Assembly (NCBI GenBank): GCA_963728445.1
Contig: CAVSJO010000004.1
Coordinates: 310,001 to 374,000 of the forward strand
Source of the DNA: CAVSJO01 sp963728445
GTDB lineage: Bacteria > Gemmatimonadota > Gemmatimonadetes > Longimicrobiales > RSA9
Length of the DNA stretch: 64,000 nucleotides
Reading direction: 5' to 3'
The translations under genes were made by a program, and so were the position numbers. The notes beneath the pieces are model-generated. The model saw nothing but the letters and a program-made list of their open reading frames with translations, was not told the origin of the DNA and did not search any database. Positions 33,412 to 41,477 of the stretch are shown in pieces (the first letter of the stretch is position 1; the number at the start of each line of letters is the position of its first letter).

Positions 33412-35835
33412 TCACGTCCCGTCGTCGCCGGCGGTCGCCGCCGTCGCCCGCTGGAGGTCCGCGAGCATCTGCCGACCGGTAGGGTCGTCGGGCCGGAAGC
33501 GCAGCCCCTGCCGGACGGCGGCCAGAGCTTCTGCATAGCGACCTCCGAGAATGAGCGCGCGCCCCAGGCGAAACGCGACGTCCGCGAGTCCCGGGTCGAG
33601 TTCGAGCGCGCGGCGGTAGTACGGCACGGCGCGGGCGGCCTCCCCGGCGCGCAGGTACGCGTTGCCGAGATCCACGAGCGGCGCCGGCTCCCACGGGTCC
33701 ATGCGGGCGGCCCGGGTCCACGCCTCGAGCGCGGCTTCGGCGCGCCCGGCGGACTCGAGGGCGATGCCCAGGTTCACGAGCGTGAGGGGCTGGGCGCTGT
33801 CGGCCGCCAGGCTCCGTCGGAAGGCGGCTTCCGCCCCGGCGACGTCTCCGGCCTGGAGGCGAACGAGTCCCAGGTGCGTGAGCAGCCGGGCGTCGCCCGG
33901 CAGGACCTCGAGGGCCTTGGCGTACGCGGCCTCGGCGTCCGCTCCCTTCCCCGCTGCGGAGAAGCGATCGCCGAAGTAGGCGAGGGCGGCGGTCCAGCGG
34001 AGTCGCAGCGCACGGTCGGCAGCGGCGTCGCGTGTCTGCAACGCGTCGACGAGGGCGCGGCGGACCCGCGGCTCCCGCCCGGCCGACAGGTGCAGCGAAG
34101 CGAGGGCCAGGGCGCGGACGTCCAGGTCGGAGTCGGCAGCCAGCGCGAGGAGCCGGCTCCGGGCGACGTCGCCCATGGACGAGTCCGGCGCGAGGAACCG
34201 CTCGGCGAACTCCGCCATTCCGGCGAATTCGCCGACGGCCCAGCCGGTTCCCGGCCGCAGCAGGAGGCGCGCTGCGCGCTCCGGGTCCCGTGCCGAGTCG
34301 GCCGCGAGCGTGGCGGTCACCCCTGGCCTGCGCGGCTTCGGCGCGCCCCACCACGCACGCACCGTGTCGGCGAGCGACGCGACGGGTCGATCGCGGTGGC
34401 AGAGGGCACAGGCGTCGGGGGTGCCCAGCGCCTCGTCGGAGCCCGGACGCGGGATCGGGATGGTGTGATCGGACCGCGTGTAGTGGATCGCCTGCCCCAC
34501 CTCCGGGTGCTGGAGGTAGGGCATGTGGCAGGACGTGCAGCGGCTGCCGTCGGATCTCGCAGGATGGTGCGTGTGGCGGGCGACGTCGGTCTTGCTGGGG
34601 TGGCAGTCGAGGCACTGGCCGTCGTCGAAGCGCCCCGGCAGCGCCCGGCCGGCGACGTCCCGGTAGTGCTGCGAGTGCGGATCGTGGCAGTCCGTGCACG
34701 TCATCGAGCCGTTCAGGTAGCAGTCGCTCGACAGGTGCGTGGCCTGGTAGCCGAACGTGCGGATGCGGCCGTCGGCGGTGTAGGGGCGATCGCCGAGGAT
34801 CGGGAACTTCAGGGCGTAGTGGTCTTCGAGCGGCCGGCCCGGGAGGTACCCGGGCGCGAGGGCGTCCTTGAGGGCGTGGCACTGGAAGCACACGCCGAGG
34901 GACGCGTCCGTCGGCAGCGTATCCAGCACCGCGATGCCGATGTCCGCCGTCTTCGCTCCGCCTGCCTGCTCCAGCTCGACGTGCCGGCGCCCGGGTCCGT
35001 GGCACGACTCGCAATTCACCGCGAGGGACAGGATGCGGCTGTCGTAGGCCCGGGCGGGCGCGCTCCACGACACGTCGATCTGGCTGCCGTGACACTGCTG
35101 GCAGTTGGAGAAGCGGGGCACCGCGCCCAGCACGCGCGCCGGCGGGTAGTCGCTGCATGCGGAGAGGGAGAGCGTGTCCGAGATCGGCACCCACCCCGCT
35201 CCAGCGCGCCCTTCCGTGTTGCAGAACCAGCCGCCGCGGGAGCGGGACCAGTCGAACGGCAGGAACCGGTACGTGCCGTCCATCCGGCGGCTCACGAATC
35301 CCTGCGTGCCGCCTCCCGCCATGTGTCCCCCGCCGATCACACCGTCCACGCGCAGCGTGTCCGTCTCCTCGGAGCCGTCCCGGCGGACGACGAACCGGAA
35401 TCCATCGGCGTCCGCGCGGGGGAGGAAGGACGCGTCCTTCATTCTCACCGGCCGGCCGTCGAAGCGCGCGATCACGCGGTCCAGCGTGGGTGCCCCGCCC
35501 GCCCGCCCGTGGGTCGACGTCCGCCACGCCGAAGTCTCCGAAGGATGACAGGACGCGCACGCATCGGAGCCCGTGAAGTCCGAGTAGGCGACGTCGCTTG
35601 CCGGCGCGCCGACGGGCGCCGGCAGCGGAGAGGTTCCGGCTGCGGGGGCGCCGGCGCCGCCGCCGCCCCGCAGCAGGAGGACGGCGGCCGCGCCGCCGAC
35701 CGCGACCACGACGACGACCGCGACGATCCAGCGTCGGCGCCCCTTGCCCGACCGGGGCCCGGCCGGCGCGTCGGGGGCGTTCTCGCCGCGCCGCTCGGCT
35801 GAGCGCCGCTGCTGACGGCTCCGCCCGGGCGTCAT
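33412..35835 (-). CDS. Membrane-anchored octahaem cytochrome c with C-terminal TPR domain
   Basis: An 807-aa predicted periplasmic electron-transfer protein. A basic N-terminus and one membrane helix (about 36-55) anchor it. Eight CxxCH haem sites follow: 93-97, 245-249, 275-279, 316-320, 380-384, 408-412, 433-437 and 476-480. Several lie in the cytochrome c554/NrfA-type arrangement, with distal His candidates in HTHHPARSDG and HYTRSDHTIP. Residues about 590-800 are TPR repeats (ALEVLPGDARLLTHLGLVRLQAGD, ALELDPGLADVAFRLGRAL), perhaps a docking platform. The ATG at 35835 overlaps the stop of the dihaem cytochrome gene (ATGA). Whether it is a redox enzyme or a conduit cannot be told from sequence. 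Confidence 0.88.
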   Translation of the reverse strand: MTPGRSRQQRRSAERRGENAPDAPAGPRSGKGRRRWIVAVVVVVAVGGAAAVLLLRGGGGAGAPAAGTSPLPAPVGAPASDVAYSDFTGSDACASCHPSETSAWRTSTHGRAGGAPTLDRVIARFDGRPVRMKDASFLPRADADGFRFVVRRDGSEETDTLRVDGVIGGGHMAGGGTQGFVSRRMDGTYRFLPFDWSRSRGGWFCNTEGRAGAGWVPISDTLSLSACSDYPPARVLGAVPRFSNCQQCHGSQIDVSWSAPARAYDSRILSLAVNCESCHGPGRRHVELEQAGGAKTADIGIAVLDTLPTDASLGVCFQCHALKDALAPGYLPGRPLEDHYALKFPILGDRPYTADGRIRTFGYQATHLSSDCYLNGSMTCTDCHDPHSQHYRDVAGRALPGRFDDGQCLDCHPSKTDVARHTHHPARSDGSRCTSCHMPYLQHPEVGQAIHYTRSDHTIPIPRPGSDEALGTPDACALCHRDRPVASLADTVRAWWGAPKPRRPGVTATLAADSARDPERAARLLLRPGTGWAVGEFAGMAEFAERFLAPDSSMGDVARSRLLALAADSDLDVRALALASLHLSAGREPRVRRALVDALQTRDAAADRALRLRWTAALAYFGDRFSAAGKGADAEAAYAKALEVLPGDARLLTHLGLVRLQAGDVAGAEAAFRRSLAADSAQPLTLVNLGIALESAGRAEAALEAWTRAARMDPWEPAPLVDLGNAYLRAGEAARAVPYYRRALELDPGLADVAFRLGRALILGGRYAEALAAVRQGLRFRPDDPTGRQMLADLQRATAATAGDDGT

Positions 35836-36617
35836 CGGCCCACCCCCGCGTCCCCGCGGCCGTCCCGCGACCAGGCCGGCCCCTCGCAGCGGCACAGATC
35901 CCGGATGTGTCCGACCAGCGCGCGGATCTCCGCTGGCGTCAACGAGCCGCCGAATGGCGGCATGCGTGGGCTCTTTCCCATCACGTACCCGCCGGCGGTG
36001 ATGGCGTCGTAGAGCACGTCGTCCGGCAGCCGGCTCATGGCCGCGGGGTCAGCGTGGCGAGCGGGTGGAACCGGCAGGTAGCGGGCGTTCGGCCCGTCGC
36101 CCTCGCCTCCCGCGCCGTGACAGGCAGCGCACCACCGGGCGTACAGCGCGGCTCCGTCCGGCGGGAGGGCCGGGGATGAGGCGGTCGGCGGCGGCGCAGC
36201 CGGTGGCGCCGGCGCCGCCGGGCTTCCCTCCGCCGCCCCGCCCGCGCCGGTCCGCGAGGCCAGGTAGCGGGCGATAAGGTCGCGCTGGGCGGCGGGCATG
36301 GGGACGCGGGGCATCGGCGAGCCGGCCGGAAGCGCGGCCGCCGGGTCGGCGAGGATCGCCCGGATCTCCTCTGCGGACCTGCGTCGCCCTTCGTCAGAGA
36401 GGTCGACGCCGATGCGGCCGCCCACGCCGTCGACGACGTGACAGCCGAGACACGGGAGCCGGCGGCGCAGGAGCGCTTCCGCCTTCGCCGCCTCGAAGGG
36501 CGTGACGCCGGGACCCGGCTCCGCCGGCAGAGCCGCGCGGGTGACGGCCATGGGCGACAGCGCGGCGGCGACGGCGAGGCCGACGATGGCGAGTGCGGAG
36601 CGTGCGGGCACGTTCAC
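35832..36617 (-). CDS. Dihaem cytochrome c, periplasmic
   Basis: A 261-aa exported protein with two cytochrome c domains. The signal peptide SALAIVGLAVAAALSPMAVTRA is followed by CLGCH (about residue 57), a Pro/Ala-rich linker, and CAACH (about 168) in a second class I fold with axial Met candidates in YVMGKSPRMPPFGGSLTPAEI. The start is GTG at 36617 with no good ribosome site. It is translationally coupled to the octahaem protein and is its likely electron partner. A cytochrome c maturation system must exist elsewhere. Confidence 0.88.
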   Translation of the reverse strand: MNVPARSALAIVGLAVAAALSPMAVTRAALPAEPGPGVTPFEAAKAEALLRRRLPCLGCHVVDGVGGRIGVDLSDEGRRRSAEEIRAILADPAAALPAGSPMPRVPMPAAQRDLIARYLASRTGAGGAAEGSPAAPAPPAAPPPTASSPALPPDGAALYARWCAACHGAGGEGDGPNARYLPVPPARHADPAAMSRLPDDVLYDAITAGGYVMGKSPRMPPFGGSLTPAEIRALVGHIRDLCRCEGPAWSRDGRGDAGVGR

Positions 36618-36686
36618 CGGGAGAGGAGGAGGCGGTCAGCGCCCGGAACGGCCGATCCATTGCGCCGGGCGGGTCCGCATTTTCGA

Positions 36687-36715
36687 AGGGTACCGGCAGC
36701 CGTGCGCAGCGGCAA
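36687..36715 (-). promoter_or_regulatory. Possible promoter of the cytochrome pair
   Basis: Minus-strand TTGCCG (36710-36715), 17-base spacer, TACCCT (36687-36692). Both boxes are partial matches; the position, 70 bases before the dihaem start, is the main support. Confidence 0.35.
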
Positions 36716-36841
36716 GCCGTGGCTGGCGCGGTCGCTGTCCGAACCCTAGATCTGTTCCTCTATGAGGATGACCGCGGCCTCGGCGCCGTCGGCGGGACCG
36801 GGCCCATCGCGGGCTGACAGCCGACCTTCACCTACCGTGAC

Positions 36842-38278
36842 ATGAAACGATTCCACGCGACGTCGCTCCTCCGATCCTTCACCTCCTCCGCGCCAAGACG
36901 CGTCGGCGTCGGCGCAATGGTGCTCGGCGGGGTCAGCGCCCTCGTGCTCGCCACCGCTTCACCCGCCCGGGCGCAGACCGACCCACACGGCTCACTCGGC
37001 GCATCCCGGGCGGGGGCGACCGGCTCGGACGCACCAGCGGCGTACCTGCTCCGGCCGACCCGCGTCTTCGACGGCGCGGACGTGCACGAGGGGTGGGCGG
37101 TGCTCGTGCAGGGGGACCGGATCGCCGCGGTGGGACCGGCGTCGTCCATTCACGCGCCTGCGGGCGCGGAGACGGTGGAGCTCACGGGCACCACGCTCAT
37201 GCCCGGCATGATCGAGGCGCACTCGCACCTCTTCCTGCATCCGTACGACGAGACGTCGTGGAACGATCAGGTGCTCAAGGAGTCGCTGGCGTACCGAACG
37301 GCGGAGGCGGTCACCCACGCGGAGCACACGCTGCGGGCCGGATTCACGACCGTGCGGGACCTCGGCACCGAAGGCGCCGGCTACGCGGACGTCGGCCTCG
37401 ACCACGCGATCCAGGACGGCGTGGTCCCGGGCCCACGCATGCTGACGGTCACCCGCGCCATCGTCGCCACCGGGAGCTACGGCCCCAAGGGCTTCGCCGC
37501 CGACGTGCCCCAGGGCGGAGAGGAAGCCAGCGGTCTGGAGGGCGTGACGCGCGTCGTGCGGGACCAGATCGGTCACGGCGCGAAGTGGATCAAGGTGTAC
37601 GCCGACTACCGCTGGGGCCCCCACGGGGAGGCAGAGCCGACGTTCACGGAGGAGGAGCTGAAGAAGATCGTCGAGGTCGCCTCGAGCAGCGGCCGCGCGG
37701 TCGCCGCGCACTCCACCACGCCGGAGGGGATGCGCCGGGCTGTCCTGGCCGGCGTCCGGACCGTCGAGCACGGCGACGCCGGCACGCCCGAGGTCTTCCG
37801 GCTCATGAAGGAAAAGGGCGTGGCGCTCTGTCCGACCGTGGCCGCCGGCGACGCGATCAGTCGCTACGGCGGCTGGAACGGCAGTGCGCCGGAGCCGGCC
37901 CGCATCACGGAAAAGAAGAAGAGCTTCAGGGCAGCGCTGGACGCGGGCGTGACCATCTGCGTCGGCGGGGACGTGGGCGTCTTCACCCACGGTCAGAACT
38001 ACAGGGAGCCCGAGCTGCTGGTGGAGTACGGCATGTCCCCGCTGGCCGTGCTCCGCGGCCTGACGTCCGTGAACGCGGACGTACTGCTGCTCTCGGACTC
38101 GCTGGGCAGCGTCGAGACGGGCAAGCTGGCGGACCTCGTGGCCGTGCGGGGCGATCCCTCGAAGGACATCACGGCCCTCGAGCACCCCCGGTACGTCATG
38201 AAGGGCGGCGCCCCCTACTGCGGCGAGGGGACGGACGAGCGCTGCGGCGTGCCCGGCGAGAGCGAGGACAGGAGGTAG
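36842..38278 (+). CDS. Exported imidazolonepropionase-like amidohydrolase
   Basis: A 478-aa secreted amidohydrolase of the Xaa-Pro dipeptidase/imidazolonepropionase-like group. A signal sequence (VGVGAMVLGGVSALVLATASPARAQ) is preceded by a long n-region. The TIM-barrel metal site is shown by GMIEAHSHLFLHP (HxH), KWIKVYADYRW (probable carbamylated Lys), AVAAHSTTPEGMRRAV, VEHGDAG and CVGGDVGVFTHG. It probably hydrolyses a peptide-like or cyclic amide substrate, which cannot be named. Its last 64 bases overlap the 3' end of the GH9 gene on the other strand. Confidence 0.85.
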   Translation: MKRFHATSLLRSFTSSAPRRVGVGAMVLGGVSALVLATASPARAQTDPHGSLGASRAGATGSDAPAAYLLRPTRVFDGADVHEGWAVLVQGDRIAAVGPASSIHAPAGAETVELTGTTLMPGMIEAHSHLFLHPYDETSWNDQVLKESLAYRTAEAVTHAEHTLRAGFTTVRDLGTEGAGYADVGLDHAIQDGVVPGPRMLTVTRAIVATGSYGPKGFAADVPQGGEEASGLEGVTRVVRDQIGHGAKWIKVYADYRWGPHGEAEPTFTEEELKKIVEVASSSGRAVAAHSTTPEGMRRAVLAGVRTVEHGDAGTPEVFRLMKEKGVALCPTVAAGDAISRYGGWNGSAPEPARITEKKKSFRAALDAGVTICVGGDVGVFTHGQNYREPELLVEYGMSPLAVLRGLTSVNADVLLLSDSLGSVETGKLADLVAVRGDPSKDITALEHPRYVMKGGAPYCGEGTDERCGVPGESEDRR

Positions 38279-40161
38279 GCGAGGTTCGCGGTCCCGTCGG
38301 TGATGGGCTCGTTCGTGGCGTAGTCCCCCAGGTCGTCGTGGTAGACGATGAAGCCGTCGTTCAGCCCGGCGAATTCGTCGGGGTTCCGCAGCCCGACGTA
38401 GGCCAGGCTCTCGAAGATGGAGCGGTAGACGGGCCCGTCCACGAGGGCGCCCGTCAGCCGGGCGCCGAGCTGCGCCGCGATCACCGAGTGCGGGTCTCTC
38501 GGGAAGGGTCCGCCCGCGGGAAGGCCGATCACCATCGACTGCCCCCACGGATTCGCGCCGAAAAGCCAGTCGCGGGCGGCGCTCTCCAGCTCGACGAACG
38601 TGGTGTCCCCCGTCATGCGCCGGTACAGGATCGCCTGCGTGGCGAGGGACGCCATGAGGTCGTTCGAGCACCAGATGAACGGAACGCCCACCCGGAAGCC
38701 GTTGTCGGCCCGAGCCGCCACGCGGGCGAGCCCTTCGCGGTAGTACGCGGCGAGCTCCGCCCGGGCGCTGTCGGCGGCGACGTCGCCCGTCCCCGCGCCT
38801 CGGGACTCGCCCCCCAGCACGCGCCAGAGCTCGTAGTGGCCGTTGTTGTGCCACGGGTACCAGGCGTAGTGCCGGGCGGTGTCGCGCCCCATCCACGGCG
38901 TGACCGGCTCGGAGCGGGCGTAGCGGAGGGCCTGCCCGACGAGATCGCGATCGCGACCCGCCTCACCGTGCGGCGGTGACCCGGCGAGCTCCGCGGCCGC
39001 CAGCTCCATGTCGTCGACCCAGTTCGTCTCCTCGTAGAAGTACGGCGCCCGCGCGGGGGCCGTCTGGCACACGCCCGGGTCCTTCCGGCCGAGGGCGTAG
39101 GCGGCTCCGGCGGCACGGCCGAGGCGCCGCGCGAGGCCGCCGTCGCGGGAGGCGAAGACCCGGGCCCCCAGCGCGAAAGCAGCCGCCATCTTCCCCGCCG
39201 TGGACGCGACACCGTCGGATCGGTTCCGGTAGCGGAAGAGCCCCTGCGGATGGCCCGTGCAGGGATAGACGGGTCGCGGTCCGCCCTTTCCCCACCCATA
39301 GTCCGACGAGTCCGTCGGCGGCAGGTCGAAGTAGGCGTGATCCCGGTCGTCTCCGAGCTGGTTCAGGATCAGCGAATCGCCGGGGAACATGGCGAGCAGC
39401 CACTCGAGTCCGTGGCGGGCCTCGTCGAGGACGTCGGGCACGCCGTTGGCCCCGGGCACGCCCCGGGCGTCGTAGGCGTCCCCGAACGCGCCGGGATGAT
39501 CGCGCCACGCCTGCAGGAGCTGGAACGTGGCGGTCCCGGACGTCGTCACGTACTGCAGGTAGTCCGCGGCGTCGGCCCACCCGCCGCTCACGGGCACGAA
39601 CGCGCCGGAGTCCGGCGCGTCAACGAGGATGCCGTCGTGGGTGTGGACCGAGTCCCGGAAGAACGGGTTCCACCCCGAGCGCTGGATCCGCAGGAAGACG
39701 AGCAGCGAGTCCGCGGCGCCCGCCCATACGTCGGCGCCGACGTGCACCGGGGGCGACGTCGCCCCGCCGCCTTCGATGCGGTACGTCCCCTCCTCCCGGA
39801 GCGCCGAAACGTCCACGCGGTACGTCGCGCTGCACGGCCCGAAAGCGCCCGCCGGCTCCGGCGTCGGCCGCAGGACGACGGTACCCGCGGCGTCCCGCAC
39901 TACGAAGGAGTCGTCCTCCAGCGCTCCGCCGGCACAGACGACGGCGACCTTCCTGTCTCCAGGCCGGTAGCCGACGAGATCGACCCGGATCGCCGGGAGA
40001 GCCGATCGCGGCGGAGGCGTCGGCGGAAGGTTCGTCGAAGGCGTCGTCCGAATCGTCGCGACGTTGGTCGCGGGAGCGCAGGCACCCCACGCGGCGGCGA
40101 GCAGGAGGGCTGCCGCAGCGAACGCCGCGAGGGCACGGGAGACCGGCGCGCGACCGCCCAC
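38215..40161 (-). CDS. Glycoside hydrolase family 9 lipoprotein (endoglucanase type)
   Basis: Predicted beta-glucan/cellulose hydrolase, 648 aa from the GTG at 40161. This start has no strong ribosome site but opens a lipoprotein signal, ALAAFAAAALLLAAAWGAC, ending in the lipobox WGAC. An N-terminal Ig-like CelD domain (AIRVDLVGYRPGDRKVAVVCAGG, about 52-140) precedes the (alpha/alpha)6 barrel. Catalytic candidates are Asp in GGWADAADYLQYV and the proton-donor Glu in DYATNEPITDG; LFGANPWGQSMVIG and DPHSVIAAQ are family signatures. Membrane anchoring suggests it trims oligosaccharides at the cell surface or in the periplasm. The 3' end overlaps the convergent amidohydrolase gene by 64 bp. Confidence 0.88.
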   Translation of the reverse strand: MGGRAPVSRALAAFAAAALLLAAAWGACAPATNVATIRTTPSTNLPPTPPPRSALPAIRVDLVGYRPGDRKVAVVCAGGALEDDSFVVRDAAGTVVLRPTPEPAGAFGPCSATYRVDVSALREEGTYRIEGGGATSPPVHVGADVWAGAADSLLVFLRIQRSGWNPFFRDSVHTHDGILVDAPDSGAFVPVSGGWADAADYLQYVTTSGTATFQLLQAWRDHPGAFGDAYDARGVPGANGVPDVLDEARHGLEWLLAMFPGDSLILNQLGDDRDHAYFDLPPTDSSDYGWGKGGPRPVYPCTGHPQGLFRYRNRSDGVASTAGKMAAAFALGARVFASRDGGLARRLGRAAGAAYALGRKDPGVCQTAPARAPYFYEETNWVDDMELAAAELAGSPPHGEAGRDRDLVGQALRYARSEPVTPWMGRDTARHYAWYPWHNNGHYELWRVLGGESRGAGTGDVAADSARAELAAYYREGLARVAARADNGFRVGVPFIWCSNDLMASLATQAILYRRMTGDTTFVELESAARDWLFGANPWGQSMVIGLPAGGPFPRDPHSVIAAQLGARLTGALVDGPVYRSIFESLAYVGLRNPDEFAGLNDGFIVYHDDLGDYATNEPITDGTANLAYLLSSLSPGTPQRSSVPSPQ

Positions 40162-40196
40162 GGGCCCGGCGTCCGGGTGGGTGCGGCGGTCCCGGA

Positions 40197-41318
40197 TCAG
40201 AACCAGTTCTTCCGTCGGAAGACGCCCAGCATGAAGACGAAGAGAATGAACATGCCTGCCAGAACCGCGGGGTATGCCCAGCGAACGTGGAGCTCGGGCA
40301 TGTACTGGAAGTTCATGCCGTAGACGCCCGCCACGAAGGTGAGGGGAACGAAGATCGTGGTGATGATCGTGAGCACTTTCATGACTTCGTTCATGCGGTT
40401 GCTGACCGTGGAGAGGTGGACGTCGAGGAGGGAGCCGAGCATGTCCCGCAGCGTCTCCATGGTGTCGACGACCTCCACCACGTGGTCGTGGAGGTCCCTC
40501 AGGAACGGGTGGAGCCGGTCCGAGACGAGGCCGTTGTCGACGCGGCCCATCGCGCCGACGACCTCCCGAAGGGGCCACGCGGATTTGCGGAGGAAGAGAT
40601 TCTCCCGCTTCATGCGGTGGATCGCCGTCACGACGTCCTCCCCCGCTCCCCGGATCACGACCGCCTCGACGTCGTCGATGCGGTCGCTGATCTGCTCGAG
40701 CACGACGAAGACGTGGTCGACGACGGTGTCGAGGAGCGCGTAGGCAAGGTAGTCGGCTCCCCAGGTGCGGATGCGGCCGATCCCGTCCCGCAGCCGCTGC
40801 CGGACCGGCTCGAAGATGTCCCCGCTCTGCTCCTGGAAGGTCAGGACCCAGTCGGGCCCGAGCACCACCCCGAGCTGCTCGTGCCGGACGTTGTCCTGCT
40901 CCTCCTCGTAGATGAACATGCGGACGACGATGAATAGGTAGCCCTCGTACGTCTCGAGCTTGGGGCGCTGGCCGAGGCGCACCACGTCCTCGAGCACGAG
41001 GGAGTCGATCCCGAAGAGCTCGCCGAGGGCTGCCACGCGGGCCGTGTCGTGGACGCCGTCCAGGTTGACCCACAGCGTGCCGTTGCCTCGCATGCCGGAC
41101 AGATCGGAGACCTCCTCGACCTCCCGGAACTCACAGGTCTCGGCGTCGTAGCGCAAAGCCGAGAGGCGCGACGGCTGATCGGTATCCGGCCCCGTGTAGA
41201 CGAGCGTGCCCGGCGGGAGGCCGACCTTGGAGCGGCCCTTGCGCGCGGGCTTCCCCACGAGTGGGGTCATCCGGATCAGGCGCTTCAACGCGCGACGGGA
41301 CAGGCGTGGGCGGACCAT
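40197..41318 (-). CDS. corA: CorA-family magnesium/cobalt transporter
   Basis: Pentameric divalent-cation channel of the inner membrane; 373 aa. A cytoplasmic funnel domain (about 30-300) is followed by two membrane helices with the selectivity motif YGMNF (GVYGMNFQYMPEL) and a basic tail FRRKNWF. The start at 41318 gives an Arg-rich N-terminus (MVRPRLSRRALKRLIR). It reads towards the GH9 gene with a 35-base gap and could share its transcript. Confidence 0.95.
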   Translation of the reverse strand: MVRPRLSRRALKRLIRMTPLVGKPARKGRSKVGLPPGTLVYTGPDTDQPSRLSALRYDAETCEFREVEEVSDLSGMRGNGTLWVNLDGVHDTARVAALGELFGIDSLVLEDVVRLGQRPKLETYEGYLFIVVRMFIYEEEQDNVRHEQLGVVLGPDWVLTFQEQSGDIFEPVRQRLRDGIGRIRTWGADYLAYALLDTVVDHVFVVLEQISDRIDDVEAVVIRGAGEDVVTAIHRMKRENLFLRKSAWPLREVVGAMGRVDNGLVSDRLHPFLRDLHDHVVEVVDTMETLRDMLGSLLDVHLSTVSNRMNEVMKVLTIITTIFVPLTFVAGVYGMNFQYMPELHVRWAYPAVLAGMFILFVFMLGVFRRKNWF

Positions 41319-41397
41319 GATTCACTCCGGATCGGTGGGCGACGGCTCCGAAAAGATGAGTCGAGTTGCCGGCCGCCGCCACCCGCCGAAACGAAAA

Positions 41398-41424
41398 GGC
41401 GGCCGGCCGTGAAGGCCGGCCGCC
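41398..41424 (-). terminator. Rho-independent terminator of the S41 protease gene
   Basis: A perfect 11-base stem GGCGGCCGGCC/GGCCGGCCGCC with the loop GTGAA, followed on the minus strand by TTTT (AAAA at 41394-41397). It lies 53 bases after the stop of the gene at 41478 and just upstream of corA, insulating the two. Confidence 0.85.
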
Positions 41425-41477
41425 CATGAGGCGCGAGGCGACGTCGCCCCGAAACCGCTCGTGCGCGGCCTGGCGCG

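Noticed and set aside
31322..35560. Single 1412-residue minus-strand open frame spanning the TPR gene and part of the cytochrome gene
   Set aside because: Only the part from 33088 down has a signal peptide and TPR repeats. The upstream portion is the wrong frame of the octahaem cytochrome gene.
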